Made by a program: the position numbers and the translations under genes
Assembly: GCA_965366365.1 (NCBI GenBank)
Contig: CBDUEV010000020.1
Location: forward strand, 1 to 43,313
Length of the DNA stretch: 43,313 nucleotides
Reading direction: 5' to 3'
DNA from: CBDUEV01 sp965366365
GTDB taxonomy: Bacteria > Actinomycetota > Acidimicrobiia > Spongiisociales > JAENVV01
Shown here: positions 16,983-24,352 of the stretch, piece by piece
How positions within the stretch are numbered: the stretch's first letter is position 1
How the letters are laid out: every line of letters starts with the position of its first letter
The notes under the pieces: generated by a model
What the model was told of the DNA's origin: nothing
The model's input: only the letters and a program-made list of their open reading frames with translations
Database searches by the model: none

Positions 16983-19487
16983 CTAACCCTTCATGCGAGC
17001 GTCGTCGGGGTCGAAGAGGGGACGGCTTCCTGCCACCGCCACGCGAACGGGGTACAGCTCATTCATGTACATCACCTGGAGGTCGGTGCCCTCCATGGCG
17101 TATTCCGGCGGCAGGTGGGTCATGAGCAGGTATTTCCCGACAGACGGACCGTTCCCGGCGCTGGTCACCCGCGAAACGCGGCCATGGCGATCGACGATGC
17201 GGTCGCCGGCCATCGTCAGGACAGGCTCGTTGCCGCCCATCGGATACCGCTCGACGTCCTCGGCCGACGTGTGGTTCTCCATGGTCAACGTACAGACGAT
17301 GGTGGCGGGCTCCTCCGAGCGGGCCCGTACGTACGCCTCTTTGCCGACGAAGTCGGCCGACTTCACGCGGGGGCGATCGAGCCCCGCTTCGACAGGGTTG
17401 TATTCGGATTCGAGCTCGGCTCCCATCAGGCGATATCCCTTTTCGAGGCGGGCGCTCCCGCCGTACACCCCCGCCCCGACCGGGACGACCCCGTGAGCCT
17501 GACCGGCTCCCCAGAGCAGGTCCCACAGCCGCACGGCGTGCTCCATGTTGGTGTAGATCTCCCACCCGAGTTCGCCGACGTAGGAGATCCGCAACATCGT
17601 CACGGGAACGTTGCCAACGGTGCCCGACCGCACCCGACCGTAGGGGAATGCCTCGTTGCCGAGGTCCTGGTCGGTGAGCGATGCGACGAGATCTCGCGCC
17701 CGTGGACCCCACACCCCGATCGTGCACAGCGTCGAGGTCTTGTCCTCCATGTGTACGGATCCGTCCTTCGGAAGCCATTTGCGGAACCAGTAGGCGTCCC
17801 GTCCACCGTCGAAGGCGCCCGTCACCACTCGATAGTGGGCGGCGCCCAAGCGGAGGATGGTGAGGTCTGCCCGGAACCCACCCTGTTCCGTGAGCATCGG
17901 TGTGTAGACGGCCCTGCCGACTTCGACGTCGCATTGATTGACGGCCATCGAGTTGATGTAGTCGACGACTCCAGGTCCGGTGAAGTCGAAGATGGCGAAT
18001 GCGCTCAGGTCGACCATGCCGACGCTCTCGCGGAGGGCGAGGTGCTCCGCCGTCTGGATGGGGGACCACCAGCGACGATCCCATTCATGAGGCCGGTCCT
18101 CAACCGCGTATTTCTCCACCAGCGGCGCGTTGGACTCGTACCACTGGGGGCGCTCCCATCCGCCGGCTTCGAAGTACACCGCCCCGAGGGCGCTGGTTCG
18201 ACCGTGGAGCGCACTGACCCGACTATCGCGGCTCGACTCCCATTGTTCGCGGGGATGAACGATGCCGTAGGTCTTGTTGAAATGCTCGGCGCAGCGGTCG
18301 ATGACGTGGGTCTCGGTCCGCTGGTACGGGTAGAAACGGGCGATATCCGAACTGTGCGGATCGAGCTCCGGATAACCGTGGGTCATCCACTCGGCGATGA
18401 GCTTGGCGATGCCCGGACCTTCCTTGATCCACACTGCCGCAGCCGACCACAGCCCGGCAACCTCCACTGTTTCGCCGAGGAGCGGCATCGCATCCGGAGT
18501 CAACGAGAGCAAGCCGTCGATTCCGTACTTGATCTCGGCGGTTTCGAGGATGTCGGGCATGAGTTCGAGGGCCTGCTCCATCTGCGGCTCGAACTCCGAT
18601 TCGGTCAACGGGAGTTCCGTCGGGGAAAGGCGCGCCTCGGCGATGGAAGGAATGTCTTCCGGCCGATGGAAGATCGGGGTGTGGGCGTAGGATCCCACCT
18701 CCATCGAGCCGCCGGTCTGGCGTTCGTAGCAGAAGGTGTCCATGTCACGGACGATCGGGTAGCCGATCTCGTTGTTGGTGGCGGTGAGGACATCGATTGG
18801 CCCGACGTCGATCATCTGGTGGACGGCGGGGGTGAGCGGGATGGTGGCACCCGCCATGGCGGCGATTCTGGGACTCCACACTCCGCAGGCGATTACGACA
18901 TGATCGGCCTCGATCCGGCCTTTGTCGGTGAGCACAGCCGTGATCCGTCCGTCCTCGGTCTCGAGATCGAGGACTTCGGTGTTGGGGACTATGGACGCCC
19001 CGACCGCCAGGGCCTTCTCCCGCATGAGGGTCCCGGCGCGCAGAGAATCGACGACGGAGACCGAAGGCGTGAAGAAGCCACCGAGGAGGATTTCCTCGTT
19101 GATGAAGGGGAGCTTCTCCTTGATCTGGGCCGGTGTGAGGAGCTCAGCCTCGATGCCCCAGGCTTTGGCGGACGTCATCCGCCGGCGAAACTCCTCCATC
19201 CGAGCCTCGGTTCGGGCGACCTCGATGCCTCCACAGGTGGTTTGGACGCCCATCTCCTCGTACTGCCGCTGCGAATCGAGGGTGAGCAGCGCCATCTCTT
19301 TGTTGTGGTCGACGGGGAAGATGAAGTTGGAGGCGTGCCCGGTTGAGCCCCCCGGATTGGGGAGGGGACCTTTGTCGATCTGGACGATTCCGGTCCATCC
19401 GAGATCGGCCAGGTGCCCGACGAGGCAGTTGCCGACGATTCCGGCGCCGATGACAACGACATTGGCCTGTTCAGGTAGCTCGCTCAC
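16983..19487 (-). CDS. Dimethylglycine/sarcosine dehydrogenase-like flavoprotein with GcvT module
   Basis: The 834-residue protein has the DAO dinucleotide fold at the N-terminus (VVVIGAGIVG, residues 11-20), an FAO_M linker around residues 380-440, and GcvT plus GcvT_C folate domains filling the C-terminal half. Size and layout match dimethylglycine dehydrogenase, sarcosine dehydrogenase and dimethylglycine oxidase. They remove an N-methyl group as formaldehyde, which the THF domain captures as methylene-THF. His51 in GSTGHASNFIF may be the covalent FAD attachment site. This is inferred by position. Co-transcription with etfBA favours an ETF-linked dehydrogenase over an oxidase. The GTG start is supported by AAGGAG upstream. 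Context makes dimethylglycine the best substrate guess, with sarcosine second. Confidence 0.85.
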   Translation of the reverse strand: MSELPEQANVVVIGAGIVGNCLVGHLADLGWTGIVQIDKGPLPNPGGSTGHASNFIFPVDHNKEMALLTLDSQRQYEEMGVQTTCGGIEVARTEARMEEFRRRMTSAKAWGIEAELLTPAQIKEKLPFINEEILLGGFFTPSVSVVDSLRAGTLMREKALAVGASIVPNTEVLDLETEDGRITAVLTDKGRIEADHVVIACGVWSPRIAAMAGATIPLTPAVHQMIDVGPIDVLTATNNEIGYPIVRDMDTFCYERQTGGSMEVGSYAHTPIFHRPEDIPSIAEARLSPTELPLTESEFEPQMEQALELMPDILETAEIKYGIDGLLSLTPDAMPLLGETVEVAGLWSAAAVWIKEGPGIAKLIAEWMTHGYPELDPHSSDIARFYPYQRTETHVIDRCAEHFNKTYGIVHPREQWESSRDSRVSALHGRTSALGAVYFEAGGWERPQWYESNAPLVEKYAVEDRPHEWDRRWWSPIQTAEHLALRESVGMVDLSAFAIFDFTGPGVVDYINSMAVNQCDVEVGRAVYTPMLTEQGGFRADLTILRLGAAHYRVVTGAFDGGRDAYWFRKWLPKDGSVHMEDKTSTLCTIGVWGPRARDLVASLTDQDLGNEAFPYGRVRSGTVGNVPVTMLRISYVGELGWEIYTNMEHAVRLWDLLWGAGQAHGVVPVGAGVYGGSARLEKGYRLMGAELESEYNPVEAGLDRPRVKSADFVGKEAYVRARSEEPATIVCTLTMENHTSAEDVERYPMGGNEPVLTMAGDRIVDRHGRVSRVTSAGNGPSVGKYLLMTHLPPEYAMEGTDLQVMYMNELYPVRVAVAGSRPLFDPDDARMKG

Positions 19488-19582
19488 CTGGTGCTCCTTG
19501 TGTTGAACGAAGGCAGGGCGCCGCCCGGTCCACGATGTGGCATCTGCCGCGCGAATTCGTTTTGACCTTACCGATTTTTCCT

Positions 19583-19599
19583 ACGCCGTGCTCCGGCGT
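19583..19599. promoter_or_regulatory. Inverted repeat in the divergent promoter region
   Basis: ACGCCG (19583-19588) and CGGCGT (19594-19599) are perfect inverted copies around TGCTC. The site lies about 95 bases upstream of the dehydrogenase start on the minus strand and 160 bases upstream of the corrinoid operon. It may be an operator for either direction. At 6 bases per arm, chance is possible. Confidence 0.3.
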
Positions 19600-19661
19600 C
19601 ATCGCCCCAATTTGGCGGCGTCTCCATGGGGCTTGGCGGTATCGGCGCCGCAGAGTTTTTG

Positions 19662-19691
19662 TGGACAACGCAAGCTGGCGAAGGGTAATCT
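19662..19691 (+). promoter_or_regulatory. Promoter candidate for the corrinoid methyltransferase operon
   Basis: TGGACA (19662-19667) and TAATCT (19686-19691) are separated by 18 bases. The -35 matches TTGACA in five of six positions and the -10 fits the TANNNT form seen in actinobacteria. It would give a leader of about 60 bases before the corrinoid protein start. Confidence 0.4.
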
Positions 19692-19696
19692 TCGCC
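19677..19696. promoter_or_regulatory. Inverted repeat overlapping the -10 element, candidate operator
   Basis: GGCGAAG (19677-19683) and CTTCGCC (19690-19696) are perfect inverted copies with a 6-base centre, and the proposed -10 at 19686-19691 lies inside. A repressor bound here would block the corrinoid operon promoter. As RNA it would be a small 7-base-pair hairpin near the transcript start, an alternative reading. Confidence 0.45.
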
Positions 19697-19759
19697 CAGT
19701 ATCAGCGCGTGCCACATCGTGGAACATCGCCTTTGCTCGCACGTCTCATGAGGGACGCC

Positions 19760-20464
19760 ATGGCCGAAGAAGAAGAGCTCGATCTCGCCTCGCTCGACGA
19801 CGCCGACCTTATCGAGCAGCTGCATGACGACCTCTACGACGGGATGGCTCCCGAGATCGCAGAAGGCACCCAGATTCTTCTCGATCGTGGTTGGCCGGCC
19901 GAGCGAGTGCTCAACGATGCGCTGGTCGAGGGGATGCGCATCGTGGGAATCGACTTCCGCGACGGGATTCTCTTCGTCCCTGAGGTGCTGCTGGCTGCCA
20001 ACGCGATGAAGGCAGGAATGGCGCTCCTCCGGCCGCTCCTAGCCGAGACCGGCGTCGCAGCCATCGGCAAGATCGTCATCGGGACGGTCAAAGGTGATAT
20101 CCACGACATCGGCAAGAACCTCGTGGCGATGATGATGGAAGGCGCCGGATTCGAGGTGATCGATCTCGGCATCAACACCGACGTCGAAGAGTTCTTTTCG
20201 GCCCTCGAGGAGCACCAACCGGACATCCTGGGCATGTCCGCGCTTCTCACGACCACCATGCCGTACATGAAAGTCGTCATCGACAGCATGGTCGCCAAGG
20301 GGATTCGCGACGACTACATCGTCTTGGTGGGAGGGGCGCCCCTCAATGAGGAGTTCGGCGCCGCCATCGGCGCGGATGCCTACTGCCGCGATGCGGCGGT
20401 GGCGGCGGAGACGGGGAAGGCTCTGGTTGAGCGTCGGCGGATCCTGGCGAGCGAGGATGCCTGA
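19760..20464 (+). CDS. Corrinoid (B12-binding) methyl carrier protein
   Basis: The 234-residue protein has an N-terminal helical B12-binding-2 cap (about residues 5-95) and a C-terminal Rossmann B12 domain. The cobalt-ligand motif GDIHDIGKNL gives Asp113, His115 and Gly118, and ALLTTTMPYMK and VLVGGAPL follow as in MtbC/MttC/MtgC proteins. It carries the methyl group as methylcobalamin between two methyltransferases. ATG 19760 is preceded by GAGGGA with short spacing. ATG 19748 is an alternative that adds four residues, and the frame above it looks non-coding. It heads the operon, and the next gene overlaps it by 8 bases. Confidence 0.93.
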   Translation: MAEEEELDLASLDDADLIEQLHDDLYDGMAPEIAEGTQILLDRGWPAERVLNDALVEGMRIVGIDFRDGILFVPEVLLAANAMKAGMALLRPLLAETGVAAIGKIVIGTVKGDIHDIGKNLVAMMMEGAGFEVIDLGINTDVEEFFSALEEHQPDILGMSALLTTTMPYMKVVIDSMVAKGIRDDYIVLVGGAPLNEEFGAAIGADAYCRDAAVAAETGKALVERRRILASEDA

Positions 20465-21077
20465 GCTCCCGCCGCTCCTCGTGATTGCCTGTGGAGCTCT
20501 CGTGCGGGAGTTTCAGGCGGTGGTCGATGCCAACGACCTGACCAACGTCGCGCTCGAATGCCTACCTGCTGCGCTCCACAATCGCCCGGAGCTGATCGCC
20601 GCTGAGGTCGGACGTCGAATCGACCGAGCCGGTGCGGGCACCAGGATCCTCATCGGCTACGCGGAGTGCGGCACGGGGGGAGAACTGGACCGGTTGATCG
20701 AGGCAGAGAACACCGCCGGACGTGATATCGAACGGCTGCCAGGGGCGCATTGCTACGAGTTCCTTGCCACGGCGCCTCGCTTTGCCGCGCTTCACGAGGC
20801 TGAGCCGGGCACTTTCTACCTCACCGACTATCTGGCCCGGCACTTCGACCTTCTGGTGGTGAGGTGGCTCGGTCTCGATCGTCACCCGGAGCTTCGGGAC
20901 GCCTATTTCGGGAACTACCGCCGGCTCGTCTACCTGGGCCAATCCCCGGACGAGACTCTTGTGGCTGCGGCTCGGGCGGCCGCCGCAAAACTTGGCCTGG
21001 CCTTCGAACAGATCCCGGTGGGTTACGGAGATCTCGAGGGTTCGCTGGTGGATCTCGCCGAGCGGAAGGCGGGATGA
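20457..21077 (+). CDS. DUF1638 protein
   Basis: The 206-residue protein matches the DUF1638 type: LLVIACGALVREFQAVV at the start, ILIGYAECGTGGELDRL in the middle and a GTFYLTDYLARHFDLLV segment. Conserved cysteines occur in ACGAL, LECLPA, ECGTGG and GAHCYEF. DUF1638 genes repeatedly sit beside MttB-type methyltransferase and corrinoid protein genes, but no biochemical role is established to my knowledge. The cysteines may bind a metal. It starts 8 bases inside the end of the corrinoid protein gene and ends one base before the next start, so it is clearly part of the operon. A role in corrinoid loading or methyl transfer is inference. Confidence 0.85.
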   Translation: MPELPPLLVIACGALVREFQAVVDANDLTNVALECLPAALHNRPELIAAEVGRRIDRAGAGTRILIGYAECGTGGELDRLIEAENTAGRDIERLPGAHCYEFLATAPRFAALHEAEPGTFYLTDYLARHFDLLVVRWLGLDRHPELRDAYFGNYRRLVYLGQSPDETLVAAARAAAAKLGLAFEQIPVGYGDLEGSLVDLAERKAG

Positions 21078-21078
21078 G

Positions 21079-21435
21079 ATGGCCGAGTTGATCACCATCC
21101 TCTGGCGGGACATCCCAGCCCAGGTGACCGCTCGCCAGGGCCGCAGGAAGGCGAGCATCCAACTGGAGCATCGGTTCCAGATAGCCATCGACAAGGCCGC
21201 CGCAAGGGCCGGCAAGGAAACCACCGACGAGTATCTCGCCGAGTGGCACAGGGAATCCGTGCAATGCTCCGACGACCTCCAAGAGGAGGCGGAAGAAGCC
21301 TCCCGCCGCCTCGAGGCCGAATTCACGGACGCTCTGCTCCTCGAGATGATCAGCACCGGGGGGATCCGGGGAGGCCCGGTGCTTCCACGGGTCGACAAGA
21401 GAAACCGCAGCACCGGGACGCCGGCCGGTGACTAG
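21079..21435 (+). CDS. 'Virulence factor' domain protein (methyltransferase-associated)
   Basis: The 118-residue soluble protein begins MAELITILWRDIPAQVTARQ and has a charged helical middle with DEYLAEWHRESVQC and DLQEEAEEASRRLEAEF. I recognise it as the small domain annotated as virulence factor (PF13769-like). Despite that name, the domain is mainly found next to corrinoid methyltransferase genes. It may bind the corrinoid protein or one of the methyltransferases. Its function is unknown. The start is one base after the DUF1638 stop, and its end overlaps the pterin methyltransferase by 8 bases. Confidence 0.75.
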   Translation: MAELITILWRDIPAQVTARQGRRKASIQLEHRFQIAIDKAAARAGKETTDEYLAEWHRESVQCSDDLQEEAEEASRRLEAEFTDALLLEMISTGGIRGGPVLPRVDKRNRSTGTPAGD

Positions 21436-22327
21436 GACCGTCCTGGCGAGCGAGACCAGAGAAGTGGTGATCGGTTTCGACGAACCTTTCGTGGTCATCG
21501 GCGAACGCATCAATCCCACCGGCCGCAAGCTTCTGGCCGAAGAGATGCAGTCCGGCGACTTCAGCCGGGTCGAGGCCGATGCTCTCGCTCAGGTGGCAGC
21601 CGGCGCCCACATGCTGGACGTCAACGCAGGGATCCCCCTGGCAGACGAGCCGGCTCTTCTCGCCAAGACGGTCACTTTGGTTCAGTCGCTCGTCGATGTC
21701 CCCCTGTCGATTGATTCGTCGATCGTGGAGGCGCTCGCAGCCGGTCTGGCGGCCTACCGAGGCAAGGCCCTCGTCAACTCCGTCACCGGCGAAATCGAAC
21801 AGATGGAGCGGGTCCTGCCGTTGGTGGCGAAGTACGGTGCCGCCGTCGTCGCCATCTCCAACGACGAAACGGGAATCAGCGAGGATCCGGACGTCCGATT
21901 CGACGTGGCGAAGAAGATCGTGGCGGCAGCGCATGACTACGGGATTCCGGCGAGCGACGTCGTGGTCGATCCATTGGTCATGCCGATCGGCGCCCTGCCC
22001 ACGGCGGGGCGTCAGGTGTTCCATGTCGTGAACAGGTTGAGAACCGAGCTCGGGGTCAACACCACGTGTGGCGCGTCGAACGTCAGCTTCGGACTTCCGA
22101 ACCGCAACGGCATCAACGCAGCGTTCCTGACCATGGTGATGGGGGCAGGGATGACCTCGGCAATCACCAACCCGTTGCATCCTGAGGTCAGGTCGGCAGT
22201 GATGGCGGGCGACGTGCTCCTGGGCCATGATCCGGAGTGCAGTCGATGGATCGCCGCCAACCGCAGTGAAACGGACACGGCCCGGCGCCGCGAACGGACC
22301 GGCCGGCGCCAAGGGACCGGCGCCTAG
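21428..22327 (+). CDS. Pterin-binding methyltransferase (corrinoid:THF)
   Basis: The 299-residue protein has the pterin-binding TIM-barrel motifs of MetH/AcsE/MtgA: VVIGERINPTGRK, HMLDVNAG, LSIDSS, LVNSVTGE, ISNDETGIS, VDPLVMPIG and GASNVSFGLPNRNGINAAF. It should move the methyl group between the corrinoid protein and tetrahydrofolate. In this operon the expected direction is methylcorrinoid to THF, giving methyl-THF. Dihydropteroate synthase shares the fold but lacks the GLPNRNGIN loop and this context. The GTG start overlaps the preceding gene by 8 bases. The last 25 residues are Arg-rich and look like a loose extension. The RamA-like gene begins directly after the stop. Confidence 0.92.
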   Translation: MTRTVLASETREVVIGFDEPFVVIGERINPTGRKLLAEEMQSGDFSRVEADALAQVAAGAHMLDVNAGIPLADEPALLAKTVTLVQSLVDVPLSIDSSIVEALAAGLAAYRGKALVNSVTGEIEQMERVLPLVAKYGAAVVAISNDETGISEDPDVRFDVAKKIVAAAHDYGIPASDVVVDPLVMPIGALPTAGRQVFHVVNRLRTELGVNTTCGASNVSFGLPNRNGINAAFLTMVMGAGMTSAITNPLHPEVRSAVMAGDVLLGHDPECSRWIAANRSETDTARRRERTGRRQGTGA

Positions 22328-24352
22328 GTGGTGAATCTCGACGGTTCACCCTTGGTGGTTTTCACCCCTTCAGGGCGACGGGGCCGGGTGGCGCCCGGGA
22401 CCACCGTGCTGGCGGCCGCACGCGGCATGGGAGTCGACCTCGAGTCGGTGTGCGGTGGTCGGGGCATCTGCGGCCGGTGCCAGGTGACGCCGGTCTACGG
22501 AGACTTCGCCAAACACGAGATCAGCTCTCTGCCAGGACATCTGTCGCCGGGAACCGAGACCGAGGAGCGCTACGCACAGCGAAAGGGATTGGTGGACGAC
22601 AGGAGGCTCGGTTGTGTGGCCGAAGTCCTCGGGGATCTCGTGCTCGACGTCCCGCCCGAGAGTCAGCTCCACCGGCAGGTGGTCCGCAAACGAGTCGAGT
22701 TGGACGCGCTGGTTCTCGATCCAGTGCTCGTGCTGCGGTACGTTGAAGCCCCCGGCCCGGCTCTGGACGAGGCGTCCGGGGACGCCGAGCGTCTGCTCGC
22801 CGCCCTCACCGAGCAGTGGGAGCTGACCGGCGTCACGGTCGAGCCAGGCGCCCTCCGCGAACTCCAGGACGCGTTCCGTTCCGGCGATTGGAAGGTCACT
22901 GTTGCGGTGCGGGACGAGCGGACGGTGGTGGCCGCCTGGCCAGGCTTCCACGAACGCTGCCTGGGGGTGGCGGTGGATGTGGGCTCCACCACGATTGCCG
23001 GGCATCTCTGCGATCTCGCCACGGGGGAGGTCCTCGCCTCGACCGGGATGATGAACCCCCAGATTCGATTCGGCGAGGACCTGATGAGTCGGGTTTCGTA
23101 CGTGATGATGCAGCCGGAGGGGGCCGGGGCGCTCACCGGAGCCGTGCGCGGGGCGCTCGGCGACCTGGTCGACGAGCTCACCGAGGAGGCCGGGGTGACC
23201 GGCCGCGACATCCTCGAGGTGACCATCGTTGGGAATCCGATCATGCATCACCTGCTGTTCGGATTGGATGTGCGACCGTTGGGGGAAGCCCCCTTTCCCC
23301 TGGCGACCGATCGGTCGCTGACGGTTCCCGCCTCCGAACTCGAACTGGCGCTGCATCCCGGAGCCCGTGTGTACGCCCTGCCCTGCATCGCCGGTCACGT
23401 CGGTGCCGACACGGCAGCTGCCATTCTGTCGGAAGGCCCCCACCGCCACGACCCGGTGCAGTTGCTCGTCGACGTCGGCACGAATGCAGAGATCGTCCTG
23501 GGGAACCGCCACCGGCTCCTCGCCGCCTCCAGCCCCACCGGCCCTGCGTTCGAGGGCGCCCAGATCAGCTCGGGCCAGCGCGCCGCCCCCGGGGCGATCG
23601 AACGGGTGCGAATCGATCCCGACACGCTCGAGCCGAGGTTCAAAGTGGTGGGCTGCGACCTGTGGTCGGACGAGGATGGTTTCGCCGAAGCGGGGGCGGG
23701 AGTGACCGGCATATGCGGATCGGGGATCATAGAGGCCGTGGCCGAGCTCTTCCTGGCCGGTGTCGTCACCTCGGATGGACGAATCATCGATGGAGCGGGG
23801 CTTTCTTCCCGCGTGGTGAGCGACGACCGGACCTTTTCCTACGTCCTGGTGGCCGGAGACCCGCCCATTCTGGTGACGCAAAACGATGTGAGAGCCATCC
23901 AACTCGCCAAGGCGGCGCTCTATGCCGGGGTCAGGCTGCTGATGGACCGTCTCGAGACCGACGCCATCGACCAGATCCGACTGGCCGGCGCATTCGGGAG
24001 CCACATCGACGTGTTCTACGCCATGGTGCTGGGCTTGATCCCGGACTGCAATCTCGACAACGTCTCGTCGGCCGGAAACGCGGCGGGTGCCGGAGCGATG
24101 ATCGCCCTGCTCAACGGCCAGGCGCGGCTGGAGATCGAACAGGTCGTGCGCACCGTCGAGAAGATCGAAACGGCAGTCGAGCCGCGTTTCCAGGAGCACT
24201 TCGTGGAGGCCATGGCCCTTCCGCATCTCACCGCCCCGTTCCCGAACCTCGCCGGGCGGGTCAGTATCCCGGAACCCAAGCCTGCGCCGACACAGGTCGG
24301 CGGCCGGCGACGACGACGCGAGACGTCCGTCCCCAACGAGGAGCCAACATGA
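22328..24352 (+). CDS. RamA/RACE-like corrinoid reductive activator (2Fe-2S + ASKHA, DUF4445)
   Basis: The 674-residue protein starts with a plant-type 2Fe-2S domain: CGGRGICGRC gives Cys42, Cys48 and Cys51, with Cys96 in RRLGCVAEV as the likely fourth ligand. The rest is an ASKHA ATPase-like region with VDVGSTTIAGHL (about residue 217) and LVDVGTNAEIVLGN (about residue 380), plus ASSPTGPAFEGAQIS, as in bacterial RACE and RACo proteins. These use ATP to reduce inactive cob(II)alamin to cob(I)alamin on corrinoid proteins. The archaeal RamA differs in having 4Fe-4S clusters. The gene begins directly after the previous stop and overlaps the MttB-like start by 4 bases. Its presence implies that the carrier cobalt is oxidised during use. 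Confidence 0.92.
   Translation: MVNLDGSPLVVFTPSGRRGRVAPGTTVLAAARGMGVDLESVCGGRGICGRCQVTPVYGDFAKHEISSLPGHLSPGTETEERYAQRKGLVDDRRLGCVAEVLGDLVLDVPPESQLHRQVVRKRVELDALVLDPVLVLRYVEAPGPALDEASGDAERLLAALTEQWELTGVTVEPGALRELQDAFRSGDWKVTVAVRDERTVVAAWPGFHERCLGVAVDVGSTTIAGHLCDLATGEVLASTGMMNPQIRFGEDLMSRVSYVMMQPEGAGALTGAVRGALGDLVDELTEEAGVTGRDILEVTIVGNPIMHHLLFGLDVRPLGEAPFPLATDRSLTVPASELELALHPGARVYALPCIAGHVGADTAAAILSEGPHRHDPVQLLVDVGTNAEIVLGNRHRLLAASSPTGPAFEGAQISSGQRAAPGAIERVRIDPDTLEPRFKVVGCDLWSDEDGFAEAGAGVTGICGSGIIEAVAELFLAGVVTSDGRIIDGAGLSSRVVSDDRTFSYVLVAGDPPILVTQNDVRAIQLAKAALYAGVRLLMDRLETDAIDQIRLAGAFGSHIDVFYAMVLGLIPDCNLDNVSSAGNAAGAGAMIALLNGQARLEIEQVVRTVEKIETAVEPRFQEHFVEAMALPHLTAPFPNLAGRVSIPEPKPAPTQVGGRRRRRETSVPNEEPT

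Noticed and set aside
16563..19346. A 927-codon open frame on the plus strand across etfB and the dehydrogenase gene
   Set aside because: It is antisense to two clear gene families, its translation shows no domain pattern, and long antisense frames are common in high-GC DNA.
19488..19759. Cobalamin or other riboswitch ahead of the corrinoid operon
   Set aside because: The region has no recognisable B12-box or conserved riboswitch core, and the leader from the proposed promoter is only about 60 bases.
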